Source: JALOOE01 sp964423545 (GTDB lineage: Bacteria > Chloroflexota > Anaerolineae > CG2-30-64-16). From it: 13,558 nt of DNA. Positions 1 through 9,480 of this stretch are shown here, in pieces (the stretch's first letter is position 1; the number at the start of each line of letters is the position of its first letter). The DNA is taken from contig CAYRFV010000139.1 in the NCBI GenBank assembly GCA_964423545.1, positions 1 through 13,558 on the forward strand, read 5' to 3'. Made by a program: the position numbers and the translations under genes. The notes under the pieces are model-generated. The model was not told the DNA's origin, did not search any database, and saw only the letters and a list, made by a program, of their open reading frames with translations.

Positions 1-243
1 GAGACCGTCGACCCCCACCAGGTACTCGATGTTGAACTGCGGCACCCAGGCCGAGCGCTCGACGAACTGCATCCCTGGCTCGCCCGCCCGCCAGCCCACC
101 CACAGCAGGCAAGACACGGCGAAGGTGACGAGGCTGATCAGCAGCGCCCACCATTTTTGCAGCCGCTCCCCCCGCAAGATCAGCAGCGCCAGCGCGCCGG
201 CCAGCGGGAGAAAAATGATAGCTGAGAGAATAGGGATGTTCAA
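1..243 (-). CDS. nuoM: NuoM, complex I proton-pumping membrane subunit (N-terminal part only)
   Basis: This is the first 81 codons of the antiporter-like subunit NuoM; the rest lies beyond the left edge. The translation begins MNIPILSAIIFLPLAGALAL, one hydrophobic helix, followed by an RGERLQKWW loop, a second helix, and FNIEYLVGVDGL at the edge. The last stretch matches the usual NuoM pattern before the third helix. The frame opens with TTG at 243-241. I chose that start because TGAGG at 254-250 sits 6 bases upstream. The nearby ATG at 248-246 is in another frame and stops after two codons, so it is a decoy. The gene follows nuoL after a 52-base spacer, in which I see only weak dyads. Family assignment rests on N-terminal pattern, length of the open frame and operon position. 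Confidence 0.85.
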   Translation of the reverse strand, partial: MNIPILSAIIFLPLAGALALLILRGERLQKWWALLISLVTFAVSCLLWVGWRAGEPGMQFVERSAWVPQFNIEYLVGVDGL

Positions 244-249
244 TTCATG

Positions 250-254
250 CCTCA
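250..254 (-). promoter_or_regulatory. Shine-Dalgarno of nuoM that selects a TTG start
   Basis: TGAGG on the minus strand lies 6 bases before TTG (243-241) and only 1 base before the out-of-frame ATG at 248-246. The spacing therefore supports TTG as the start codon. Confidence 0.6.
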
Positions 255-295
255 GTTTCTCGCACGGTCATCGTCCGCACTGTGATGCGCGACCA

Positions 296-2203
296 CTATC
301 GAATCACCATCCACGCCAGCAGCGCCACGGCGCCCAGCAGGATCGAGAGTGCATAGAGGCCGACCATCCCCGTCTGCAGGCGCCGCGCCTGGTGGCCCAC
401 CCATCCCGTCGCCGCGGCCAGCCCGTTGACCGCACCGTCGATGCCGCGCTTGTCTGCCACATCGGCGAACCAGGCGCTCAGCTCGCGCAGCGGCCCGACG
501 ATCCCCTTATCGTACGCCCAATCGAAGTAGTACTTGTTCTCGACGACGCCAGCGAACCAGCCCAGTGCTGCACGGATGCGGGCGGGCGCATCCGTGTTGA
601 CCACGTAAAGCCGGTACGCAGCATAGGCGCCGCCGAGAGCGATCAGCGCCGACACCGCCAGCAGAACCCACTCCAGCGGACTGTGGAGCGCCGCCTCTGC
701 GGCAGCTGCCGCATTCGGCGCCTCCGAGTGAAAGACCGGTTCGAGCCACTTCTCGAACAGCGAGAGCCGCGGCAAGCCCAAATAGCCGGCCGACACGGCG
801 CCCACCGCCAGCAGGATCAGCGGCACCGTCATGACGCGCGGTGATTCGTGCGCGTGGCTGAACAGCTTCTTGTCGCGTTCTTGGCCCCAGAACGGCACGA
901 ACACCGACCGGAACGCGTAGATAGCGGTCAGTGCGGCCGTGAACGCGCCCACCAGCCACAGCATCGGCGACTTCTGCCACGTGTACCAGAGAATCTCGTC
1001 CTTGCTGAAGAACCCGGACATCAAGGGGATGCCGGCCAGCGCGGCCGCGCCGAGCAGGTAAGTCCAGTAGGTCGTGGGCAGCTTCTTCCGCAGATTGCCC
1101 ATCTTGAAGATGTCGAGCTCGCCGGCCAGCGCGTGCATCACGCTGCCTGCGGCGAGAAACAACAGCGCCTTGAAGAAAGCGTGCGTCATCAGGTGGAAGA
1201 TCGCTGAGGCATAGGCGCCGACGCCCACCGCCAGGAACATGTAGCCGAGCTGCGAGATGGTCGAATAGGCGAGGATGCGCTTCAGATCCGTTTGGGTCAA
1301 GGCGATGGTGGCGGCCATGAGCGCGGTCAGCGCGCCGATCAGCGCAATCCAGCTGGCCGTGGTGGGCGCCAGCGAAAGCAGGACGTGGGAACGCGCCAGC
1401 ATGTAGACGCCGGCGGTCACCATGGTCGCCGCATGGATCAGCGCGGAGACCGGCGTGGGGCCTTCCATGGCGTCCGGCAACCAGACGAAAAGAGGGATCT
1501 GAGCGCTCTTGCCGGTGGCGGCTAACAGCATGAGCAGCGTGGTGATCGTGGCAATGCTCGCGCCCGCGGCCCAAGTGGTCGGCGCCATCTCGAAGACCTC
1601 GGTGAAGTTCAGCGTGCCGAAGGCCGTCCAGATGAGCATGATGGCGACCGCCAGCCCGAAATCGCCGATGCGGTTCACGATGAATGCCTTCTTGCCGGCG
1701 TCCGCCGCGGCGGGCCTCTCGAACCAGAAGCCGATCAGCAGGTAGGAAGCCAGGCCCACCCCTTCCCAGCCGACATACATCAGGAGATAGTTGTTGGCCA
1801 GCACCAGCGTCAGCATCATCAGGATGAAAAGGTTCAGGTAGGTGAAGAAGCGTGAGTAGCGTGCGTCGTCGTGCATGTAGCCGATCGAATAGACATGGAT
1901 CAGGAAGCCGATGCCCGTGACGACCAACGCCATGGTGATCGAGAGTTGATCGATGAGCAGCGCCACATCGACATGGAACGCTCCCGTCGTCATCCACGAC
2001 CAGAGCACGATCTGGTGACTGCGCTCCTCGGCGGGCAGCCCCACCATCGTCGCGAACACGCCCGCGGCAACCAGGAAGCTAAGGAATACGGTGGCGCAGG
2101 CGAGCCAGCCCGTCAGGCGGTGGCCGATCCGCCGGCCGAAGAAGGCCAGGATCAGGGTCCCCAGCGCGGGGAACAAGAGCATCAACCAGGCAGTATCAAG
2201 CAT
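296..2203 (-). CDS. nuoL: NuoL, complex I distal proton-pumping membrane subunit
   Basis: NuoL (635 aa) is the distal antiporter-like subunit of the complex I membrane arm and couples quinone reduction to proton translocation. It is hydrophobic throughout. It shows the VGWEGVGLASYL helix (key Glu about residue 147) and the GKSAQIPLFVWLPDAMEGPT segment (Lys about 232). SALIHAATMVTAGVYMLAR follows (His about 257). These are the conserved charged residues of the proton channel. A charged stretch near the end, then a last membrane helix (LYALSILLGAVALLAWM), fits the NuoL lateral helix and its anchor. An in-frame TTG lies 4 codons upstream, but the ATG at 2203 has GGGAG 5 bases ahead, so I use it. 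Length is typical. It lies between nuoK and nuoM, as in the usual order. Confidence 0.97.
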   Translation of the reverse strand: MLDTAWLMLLFPALGTLILAFFGRRIGHRLTGWLACATVFLSFLVAAGVFATMVGLPAEERSHQIVLWSWMTTGAFHVDVALLIDQLSITMALVVTGIGFLIHVYSIGYMHDDARYSRFFTYLNLFILMMLTLVLANNYLLMYVGWEGVGLASYLLIGFWFERPAAADAGKKAFIVNRIGDFGLAVAIMLIWTAFGTLNFTEVFEMAPTTWAAGASIATITTLLMLLAATGKSAQIPLFVWLPDAMEGPTPVSALIHAATMVTAGVYMLARSHVLLSLAPTTASWIALIGALTALMAATIALTQTDLKRILAYSTISQLGYMFLAVGVGAYASAIFHLMTHAFFKALLFLAAGSVMHALAGELDIFKMGNLRKKLPTTYWTYLLGAAALAGIPLMSGFFSKDEILWYTWQKSPMLWLVGAFTAALTAIYAFRSVFVPFWGQERDKKLFSHAHESPRVMTVPLILLAVGAVSAGYLGLPRLSLFEKWLEPVFHSEAPNAAAAAEAALHSPLEWVLLAVSALIALGGAYAAYRLYVVNTDAPARIRAALGWFAGVVENKYYFDWAYDKGIVGPLRELSAWFADVADKRGIDGAVNGLAAATGWVGHQARRLQTGMVGLYALSILLGAVALLAWMVIR

Positions 2204-2236
2204 GGGAACTCCCAAGGCGGACGACGCGCCGGAGAA

Positions 2237-2281
2237 CGAAGACGAAGAGATGATCAGTCACGGGTTTCCGGTCCTTCGTCA
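2237..2281. repeat. Inverted repeat in the nuoK/nuoL spacer
   Basis: GACGAAG (2241-2247) and CTTCGTC (2274-2280) form a perfect 7-bp inverted repeat around a 26-base loop. The right arm contains two bases of the nuoK stop codon (2279-2281). The word CGAAGACGAAG at 2237-2247 recurs exactly in the nuoB/nuoC spacer at 11293-11303, which links the two spacers. Confidence 0.6.
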
Positions 2282-2581
2282 CCCCTTCAACAGATTCACA
2301 TCCTCGATGTTCGTCGTGTCCCGATGCCGGATGATCGTCATCACAATCGCCAGGCCGACCGCGACTTCCGCCGCGGCGACGACCATCACCATCAGCACGA
2401 AGATCTGGCCGGTCAGGTCCAGGAAGTGATAAGCCAGCGCGGCGAACGACAGATTGACAGCGTTGAGCATCATCTCGACCGACATGAAGATGATCAGCAC
2501 ATTGCGCCGGATCAACACTCCCACGACGCCAATCGTGAAGAGAACAGCGCTCAGGATCAGGTAATAATCAGTCGGGACCAT
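2279..2581 (-). CDS. nuoK: NuoK, complex I small membrane subunit
   Basis: NuoK (100 aa, the usual length) is a three-helix subunit of the complex I membrane arm, homologous to MrpC. The sequence shows VPTDYYLILSAVLFTIGVVGVLIRR (helix 1) and IIFMSVEMMLNAVNLSFAAL (helix 2, with the conserved buried Glu). Helix 3 is FVLMVMVVAAAEVAVGLAIV, with the second conserved Glu. Both glutamates needed for proton transfer are therefore present. The ATG at 2581 is the natural start. The Shine-Dalgarno is weak: AGG 4 bases upstream, or GAGG 12 upstream. The gene lies between nuoJ and nuoL. The stop codon falls inside the inverted repeat of the following spacer. Confidence 0.96.
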   Translation of the reverse strand: MVPTDYYLILSAVLFTIGVVGVLIRRNVLIIFMSVEMMLNAVNLSFAALAYHFLDLTGQIFVLMVMVVAAAEVAVGLAIVMTIIRHRDTTNIEDVNLLKG

Positions 2582-2601
2582 GTCGCCTGCTTTCCTCGAA
2601 A

Positions 2602-2698
2602 TGCGTGATAGGTGCAGCGTGCTGCGTAACGCGTGCTGATACGGACCTGTTCACTCCTCACGCACCGCTCTTCCCGATCACCCGTCACGCTTCACGCT
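2602..2698. repeat. Degenerate heptamer repeat array with inverted arms, nuoJ/nuoK spacer
   Basis: From 2605 to 2639 five consecutive 7-base units follow the pattern GTnnnnn (mostly GTGnnnC). From 2651 the pattern switches to TCACnnn units at 2651, 2658, 2678, 2685 and 2692. The two halves are mutually inverted, and the best short stem is TGCGTGA (2602-2608) with TCACGCA (2658-2664). The 18 bases at 2612-2629 match 3233-3250 in the neighbouring spacer at 16 of 18 positions. The last two units lie within the 3' end of nuoJ and include its stop codon. Confidence 0.7.
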
Positions 2699-3200
2699 TT
2701 GCCAGCACCACTGCGCCGACCATGCCGACCAGGAGCAACAGCGACGTGAGCTCGAACGGCAGCAGATAGTCGGTGTAGAGCACGCTGGCGATGGCTTCGA
2801 TGCTGCCCTGGCCAAACGTAGCCTGGCTGCCTTGCACCGGTGCAAGCGCTCCCACAATCAATCCGTAGGTCAGGCCGATGATCAGCAGCACGGCGAGCGC
2901 CAAAGCCGTTGCGCGCGGCCAGGTCAGCCGGCTGCGCAGGGAGACGCCCCTGGCGCGGACATCGCCGAGCTCGCCGCCGCCGATCAGCATCACGACGAAC
3001 AGGAACAGCACGACGATGGCGCCAGCGTAGACGATCACCTGCACCATCGCCAGGAATTGCGCCTGGAGCATGATGTACATCGCAGCGAGCGTGCCGAAGT
3101 TGACCAGCAGGAAGAGCGCGCTGTACACCGGTTTGCGGCTCAGAATCACGCCGAGCGCGGCAACGATGGCGATCAGTGCAAAGATGATGAAGAGAAACAT
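2685..3200 (-). CDS. nuoJ: NuoJ, complex I membrane subunit
   Basis: NuoJ (171 aa) is a five-helix subunit of the complex I membrane arm, next to NuoK and NuoA. The order MFLFIIFALIAIVAALGVIL, then SRKPVYSALFLLVNFGTLAA, then MVQVIVYAGAIVVLFLFVVM is the NuoJ signature, including the VYAGAIVVLFLFVVML helix with its pi-bulge region. The C-terminal helix ends LLLLVGMVGAVVLAKREA. The ATG at 3200 has TGAGG 5 bases upstream. The last codons (AAG CGT GAA GCG TGA) coincide with two copies of the spacer heptamer AGCGTGA, so the repeat array supplies the final residues and the stop. The gene lies in the normal place between nuoI and nuoK. Confidence 0.96.
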   Translation of the reverse strand: MFLFIIFALIAIVAALGVILSRKPVYSALFLLVNFGTLAAMYIMLQAQFLAMVQVIVYAGAIVVLFLFVVMLIGGGELGDVRARGVSLRSRLTWPRATALALAVLLIIGLTYGLIVGALAPVQGSQATFGQGSIEAIASVLYTDYLLPFELTSLLLLVGMVGAVVLAKREA

Positions 3201-3225
3201 GGAAACCTCAGGTCAGGCGCCCCGC

Positions 3226-3291
3226 GTGAGTCGTGCAACGTGCTGCGTGAAGCCGAACCGTCTCACGCAGCAGTCACCACGTGTCACTCCG
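3226..3291. repeat. Heptamer array forming a perfect 9-bp inverted repeat, nuoI/nuoJ spacer
   Basis: Four consecutive 7-base units starting GTG occupy 3226-3253, and four starting CA occupy 3264-3291. GCTGCGTGA (3242-3250) and TCACGCAGC (3263-3271) are a perfect 9-bp inverted repeat with a 12-base loop. The right-hand units run into the nuoI stop codon (3284-3286). The array is related to the nuoJ/nuoK spacer (16 of 18 bases) and to the nuoH/nuoI spacer (CGTGCAACG at 3232-3240 and 3816-3824). Confidence 0.75.
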
Positions 3292-3757
3292 CCCTCACCA
3301 CCACATTCGGAACCTTCGGGTTCAGCAACTGCTCCTTGCTGAGCAGAAAGCCGTCCCGGTCGTACACGGCCAGCTCGAAATCGTGGCCAAGCACGATCGC
3401 CTCCACAGGGCAGGCGGTTTCGCAATCGCCGCAGAAAACACAGCGCATCAGGTTGACCTCGTAGACCGAAGCATACCGCTCGCCGGGGCTGATCGGATGC
3501 TGCGGGTCGTTCTCCGCCGCCTCCACATGGATGGCGCCCGTCGGGCATGCCGCCTCACACAGGCAGCAGCCGATGCATCGCTCCAGCCCGTTCTCGTAAC
3601 GCCGCAGCTCGTGGCGCGCCCGGAAGCGCGGATACACTGCAATCGGCTGCTCCGGGTACTGCACCGTTAGCGGCTTTGTCAGCAGCGCTTTCAAGGTAAT
3701 GCCCATGGCCTGGGCGATCTGCCCAATCCCGTCGACCGTCTCACGAACGATAGCCAT
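3284..3757 (-). CDS. nuoI: NuoI, complex I ferredoxin-like subunit with two [4Fe-4S] clusters
   Basis: NuoI (157 aa) carries clusters N6a and N6b, which relay electrons to N2 next to the quinone site. Both ligand sets are intact: CIGCCLCEAACP (Cys 61, 64, 67, 71) and CVFCGDCETACP (Cys 106, 109, 112, 116). An additional Cys at 65 is not part of the usual pattern. The N-terminus has the amphipathic lead-in and the YPRFRARHELRRYENGLERC segment typical of the family. The ATG at 3757 is preceded by GGAG at 7 bases. A GTG one codon upstream is less well placed. The stop lies in the following repeat array. The gene sits between nuoH and nuoJ, as usual. Confidence 0.97.
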   Translation of the reverse strand: MAIVRETVDGIGQIAQAMGITLKALLTKPLTVQYPEQPIAVYPRFRARHELRRYENGLERCIGCCLCEAACPTGAIHVEAAENDPQHPISPGERYASVYEVNLMRCVFCGDCETACPVEAIVLGHDFELAVYDRDGFLLSKEQLLNPKVPNVVVRAE

Positions 3758-3770
3758 CACTCTGCTCCAC

Positions 3771-3824
3771 TTGGCGTCGTTGCCACGCCAACGCCCGGCG
3801 CGACCGCGCCGCGTGCGTGCAACG
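3771..3824. repeat. Two adjacent hairpin-forming repeats in the nuoH/nuoI spacer
   Basis: TTGGCGT (3771-3777) and ACGCCAA (3785-3791) form a perfect 7-bp stem with a 7-base loop. Directly after it, CGGCGCG (3796-3802) and CGCGCCG (3805-3811) form a second perfect inverted repeat. CGTGCAACG at 3816-3824 is identical to 3232-3240 in the next spacer. There is no T-run after either stem in the transcribed direction, so they do not look like intrinsic terminators. Confidence 0.65.
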
Positions 3825-3838
3825 CGCCGCTCTCAGTC

Positions 3839-4840
3839 TCACAGCAACACCACCATGACCGCCGTGATCGCCAGGTATGCCAGCGCCAGGGGGGTCAGGA
3901 AGGTCCAGCAAAACCGCATCAGTTGGTCGTAGCGAACGCGGGGCAGGCTGGCGCGCACCCAAATGAACAAGAAGATCATCAGCAGGACTTTGCCGGTGAA
4001 ATACACCGGACCGAGCAGCGGAAATTGGTCTACGAGCGGGCCGCGGTAGCCGCCGAAAAACAGCGATATGATCACACCGCTGGCGACGATCATATGCAGA
4101 TACTCGGTCATGTAATAGAGGGCGAACTTGATGCTGCCGTATTCGGTCTGGAAGCCGGCGACCAGCTCGTTCTCCGTTTCCGGGAAATCGAAGGGGCTGC
4201 GGTTGGTCTCGGCCAGTGTCGTGATGAAGAAGAACGGAAAGGCGAGCATCAGCCAGATCCGGAAAGGCCACGCTACCGGCTGGTCGACGATTTGCGTCAG
4301 GCTGAGCGTGCCCGTCACGAGCACGATTGCGAGCAGCAGCAGGCCCATCGGCAGCTCGTAGGCCAGCATTTGCGAGCTGGTGCGCAGCGCGCCAAGCAGC
4401 GAATACTTATTATTGCTGGCCCAGCCGCCCAAGATGATGCCATAGGTGCCCAGCCCGCCGATCGCCAGAATATACAGCAGCGCCACGTTGATGTCAGCGA
4501 TGCTCATCGTGATCGTGCGGCCAAACATCGTGACGGTGGGGCCGATGGGCACGACGGCGAACATGACGAGCGCCGGCACGATCGCGAGCGCCGGCCCCAG
4601 CACAAACAACGCTTTGTCGGTGTAGCTGGGAATCGTCTCTTCCTTGAAGATCATCTTGAGCGCGTCGGCGATCGGGTGCCCCAGACCGAACTTCCAGGCC
4701 CGGTTCGGACCGATGCGCAACTGGAACCGCCCCACCAGCTTGCGCTCCACCCAGGTCAGATAGGCGAAACCGCCCAACAGCGCCAGTATGAAGATGAGCG
4801 ACTTGATAGCCGGGATGAGAATCAGGTCGATCCAATCCAT
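3839..4840 (-). CDS. nuoH: NuoH, complex I quinone-channel membrane subunit (main operon copy)
   Basis: NuoH (333 aa) anchors the peripheral arm to the membrane arm and forms part of the quinone channel. It shows the first helix ending in ERK (32-34), then RIGPNR (42-47) and the GWASNNKYSLLGALR loop (139-153). YELPMGL (conserved Glu about 162) and the long cytoplasmic loop AETNRSPFDFPETENELVAG (about 210-229) follow. All are hallmarks of the family. I use the ATG at 4840, with AGG 7 bases ahead. A GTG 9 codons upstream overlaps nuoG and adds residues not seen in the family. It starts 16 bases after the nuoG stop. It differs clearly from the second nuoH at 13122. Confidence 0.96.
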   Translation of the reverse strand: MDWIDLILIPAIKSLIFILALLGGFAYLTWVERKLVGRFQLRIGPNRAWKFGLGHPIADALKMIFKEETIPSYTDKALFVLGPALAIVPALVMFAVVPIGPTVTMFGRTITMSIADINVALLYILAIGGLGTYGIILGGWASNNKYSLLGALRTSSQMLAYELPMGLLLLAIVLVTGTLSLTQIVDQPVAWPFRIWLMLAFPFFFITTLAETNRSPFDFPETENELVAGFQTEYGSIKFALYYMTEYLHMIVASGVIISLFFGGYRGPLVDQFPLLGPVYFTGKVLLMIFLFIWVRASLPRVRYDQLMRFCWTFLTPLALAYLAITAVMVVLL

Positions 4841-4842
4841 TG

Positions 4843-4865
4843 TCAACCTGCCACTTTCAACCTGC
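4843..4865. repeat. Direct repeat with 14-base period at the nuoG/nuoH junction
   Basis: TCAACCTGC occurs at 4843-4851 and again at 4857-4865, exactly 14 bases (two heptamers) apart. The first copy contains the nuoH ribosome-binding AGG on the minus strand, and the second contains the nuoG stop codon. It looks like a small member of the same spacer repeat family. Confidence 0.5.
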
Positions 4866-7523
4866 ACTCCGCACCTGCACCAGCACCGGCTCGCCGCGTC
4901 CCGCGCCCAGCGCCTCAGCCGGGCAGCCCGGTTGTCCGGCGGGCGCCCAGGCCGTCCCTCGCTGCACCGAGGCGTCGGCTCTCACGACCAGGCTCACACT
5001 GCCGCTTGCGCTGGTCACGGTCACCTTGCCGCCTTCGGCCAGTTTCTGCGCCGCCAGATCGGCCGGATTGAGTGCAACGAACGGCTGCGGGATCAGGCGG
5101 CGCACCTGCTCCGCCGCGTGTTGCATCAGCACGCCACCATCCCACAGCAGGCCTGCGCTGACGAGGTGGAAGTTGCCTGGACCCGCTGCGGGCAGCGGCG
5201 CACTCTCGGCGCTCTCCGGCTTGCGAGCAGCGCCGCGCGGCAGGGCCGTAACAGGCCACTGCAAGCCTGCCTCGCCCAGCATCTCCCAGCGGATGCCGGC
5301 GTACGCGGGCAGCGCCTTGCCGATCTCCTCCAACACCGCGCGCACATCCGGGTAGTTCCAGGGCTTGGCGATCGGCCCCTGACGCACCTTGCGCTTCTTG
5401 CGCTTCCAATCAGGGACATCCGTGGCGGAAGCAGCACCTTGCGCCTGCCCGCCTTCGGCATGCCATGACGGGTCGCCCTTGCCCTCGACCGCCTGCCACT
5501 TCTCCGCCAGCGCGGCGAGGATCGCCCAGTCGGCCCGGCTCTGGCCGACTGGGCGAATGCCCTGTGGCCCGCGCTGAACGCGACGCTCCAGGTTGGTGGT
5601 GGTGCCGTCCGCCTCGGCGAAGCTGCACGCCGGCAGCACCACTTCGGCCAGCTTGGCCGTCTCGGTCAGGAAGAGATCCTGGACGACCAGGCACTCGACC
5701 GCTTTCAGCGCCCCGGCAGCCGCCGTTCCGGTGAGCGCCGAGCTGGCGAAGGGGTCCAGTCCGGCGATCAGCAGCCCTTTGACCCCGCCTGTCAGCATCT
5801 GGGCGAACGAGAGCCCCGCGTCAGCAGGCGGCTGGACGCCCCATAGCTTGCTCAGGCGGTCACGTACGGAAGCGTCCTGAATCGGGGCCTGGCCGGGCAG
5901 CGTATCAGGCAGCAGCCCCATGTCGCGACAGCCCTGGCTGTTTGCTTCGCGTCCCACGTACGCGAGCTTATCCCCTTGTCCCAGCAGGTTGGCCAAGTGG
6001 GTCAGCGCCGCCACCATCGCCCGGCCCCGCTCGCCCGCGGCCGCATCCGGGCCATAGATGAAGAGCGGCGACCTGGCGGAGGTGAGGAGCTCGATGATCC
6101 GAGCGTAAGGCGCGTCGCGTCGCGAGGGTTCAGCATCCGCTTGCGGCCGGCGAGTCGCGACCTGCGCTTTGCCGGCTTGCTGGCTTGCCGGTCGACTGTT
6201 CTGCAGCGCCTGCGTCAGCTCGTTCAGCAGCGCCGCCTCATGGCCCGGCAGCACCGGCAGATACGCGCCCGGATACTTGGCCAGCTCGATGCGCCGCGGA
6301 TGGATGATCAGCAGCCTGGCTTTGATCCCGCGGAGCGCCGCACGCTTGATGTGAAGATCGAGCAGCGGCGCCGCTTCGCTTGGGTCGATGCCGATCAGCA
6401 CGACCAGATCGCTCTTCGCAATATCGGTGATTGACGACAGCCCGGTGGGATGCGCTCGCACCGCCGAGCCGTCGGGGTAGTCCACGTTGTTCGTCCCGAT
6501 GAGCGCCCGGAAAAACTTCTGGAACAGGTAGGCCCCTTCGTTGCCGATGCGTGCCGAAGCGACTCCGCCGACTGCGTTGGGGCCGCTTGACTCGATGATC
6601 GAGCCGAACCGCTCGACGATCCGGCTGAGCGCTTCATCCCAGGTTGCAGGACGTAGGGTGCCATCCTGCCGCACCAGCGGCGTCGCCAGTCGCTCTGGAT
6701 GATCAACGAACTGATGGACGAACCGGCCCTTGTCGCAGATCCACTCGTTGTTGACCGCCAGGTTCTCACGGGCGACGATCCGGCGCAGCGCGTGCGCGCG
6801 CTCATCCAGACGAACGTTGCAGCCCACCGGGCAATGGTTGCACACGCTCGGCGTCCTCTTCAGCTCCCATGGGCGATAGCGGAATCGCGAGACCCGGTTG
6901 GTCAGTGCGCCGACCGGGCAGATGTCGATGATGCTGCCCGAGGTCTTGGCATCCACCGGCTGATCGGGGAAGGTGTCGATCATCGTCTCGCCGCCGCGCT
7001 CGAACAGCCCGATCTGCGGCTTGTCTTCCCACTCCTCCAGGTAGCGGATGCAGCGCCAACACAGGATACAGCGCTCCTGGTCGAGCATGATCAGGTCGCT
7101 GATCGGATAGTGCTTCTGCTTGGGGCGCTTCGGCTCGATGAACTTGCTCACCCCGGGTCCATACTCCAGGGTCTGATCCTGCAGCGGGCACTCGCCGCCC
7201 TTGTCACAGATCGGACAATCGAGCGGGTGGTTGATCAAGATGAAGCCGAGATTGGCCTCGCGCACCGCCTTGACTTGCGGTGTATTCGTCTTGACGACCA
7301 TCCCCTCGCTCACGCGCACGGTGCATGCGGTGTCCAGGCGGCTGCCACGGGGGCCTGGAAACTCGACCAGGCACATGCGGCAGGCCCCCAGCGGATCAAG
7401 CTTGGGATGGGAGCAGAAGATCGGTATGTCGATGCCTGCGGCCTTGGCAGCATCCACCACCAGGGTGCCCGCAGGCACGGCCATCGGTTTATCGTCAATG
7501 GTCACGTTGACCAGATCAGGCAT
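4857..7523 (-). CDS. nuoG: NuoG, complex I iron-sulfur subunit with molybdopterin-oxidoreductase fold
   Basis: NuoG (888 aa) carries several clusters of the electron wire in the peripheral arm. Ligands seen are N1b Cys 37, 48, 51, 67; N5 His 99, Cys 103, 106, 112; N4 Cys 152, 155, 158, 202. The off-path N7 is also complete (Cys 228, 231, 235, 263), which only some bacteria keep. From about residue 275 the molybdopterin-oxidoreductase-like domain follows, including a GTNNVDYPDGSAVRAHP-type segment. Residues about 443-471 form a low-complexity linker rich in Ala, Gln, Arg and Ser, and another charged one lies at about 689-715. The frame stays open to 7715, but I start at ATG 7523. There GGAG is 9 bases upstream, the protein begins like other NuoG, and nuoEF ends only 5 bases before. 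Confidence 0.97.
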   Translation of the reverse strand: MPDLVNVTIDDKPMAVPAGTLVVDAAKAAGIDIPIFCSHPKLDPLGACRMCLVEFPGPRGSRLDTACTVRVSEGMVVKTNTPQVKAVREANLGFILINHPLDCPICDKGGECPLQDQTLEYGPGVSKFIEPKRPKQKHYPISDLIMLDQERCILCWRCIRYLEEWEDKPQIGLFERGGETMIDTFPDQPVDAKTSGSIIDICPVGALTNRVSRFRYRPWELKRTPSVCNHCPVGCNVRLDERAHALRRIVARENLAVNNEWICDKGRFVHQFVDHPERLATPLVRQDGTLRPATWDEALSRIVERFGSIIESSGPNAVGGVASARIGNEGAYLFQKFFRALIGTNNVDYPDGSAVRAHPTGLSSITDIAKSDLVVLIGIDPSEAAPLLDLHIKRAALRGIKARLLIIHPRRIELAKYPGAYLPVLPGHEAALLNELTQALQNSRPASQQAGKAQVATRRPQADAEPSRRDAPYARIIELLTSARSPLFIYGPDAAAGERGRAMVAALTHLANLLGQGDKLAYVGREANSQGCRDMGLLPDTLPGQAPIQDASVRDRLSKLWGVQPPADAGLSFAQMLTGGVKGLLIAGLDPFASSALTGTAAAGALKAVECLVVQDLFLTETAKLAEVVLPACSFAEADGTTTNLERRVQRGPQGIRPVGQSRADWAILAALAEKWQAVEGKGDPSWHAEGGQAQGAASATDVPDWKRKKRKVRQGPIAKPWNYPDVRAVLEEIGKALPAYAGIRWEMLGEAGLQWPVTALPRGAARKPESAESAPLPAAGPGNFHLVSAGLLWDGGVLMQHAAEQVRRLIPQPFVALNPADLAAQKLAEGGKVTVTSASGSVSLVVRADASVQRGTAWAPAGQPGCPAEALGAGRGEPVLVQVRSAG

Positions 7524-7528
7524 GAGAA

Positions 7529-9466
<1,938 letters not shown>

Positions 9467-9471
9467 GCGTG

Positions 9472-9476
9472 CCTCC
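9472..9476 (-). promoter_or_regulatory. Shine-Dalgarno that selects the second GTG of nuoEF
   Basis: GGAGG on the minus strand lies 5 bases before GTG 9466-9464. The upstream GTG at 9478-9476 overlaps it and has no comparable site, so the downstream GTG is the better start. Confidence 0.55.
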
Positions 9477-9480
9477 ACAA

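Noticed and set aside
29..844. Long plus-strand open frames opposite nuoL and nuoM, and similar ones opposite nuoH, nuoEF and nuoCD
   Set aside because: They are antisense to clearly conserved genes and show only composition-driven, low-complexity translation.
507..1997. A 496-codon open frame on the minus strand within nuoL
   Set aside because: It is an out-of-frame shadow of nuoL; its residues are rich in Arg, His, Asp and Gly without any domain, as expected from GC-rich DNA.
2602..2698. CRISPR array
   Set aside because: The units are 7 bases, degenerate and contiguous; there are no long identical repeats with unique spacers.
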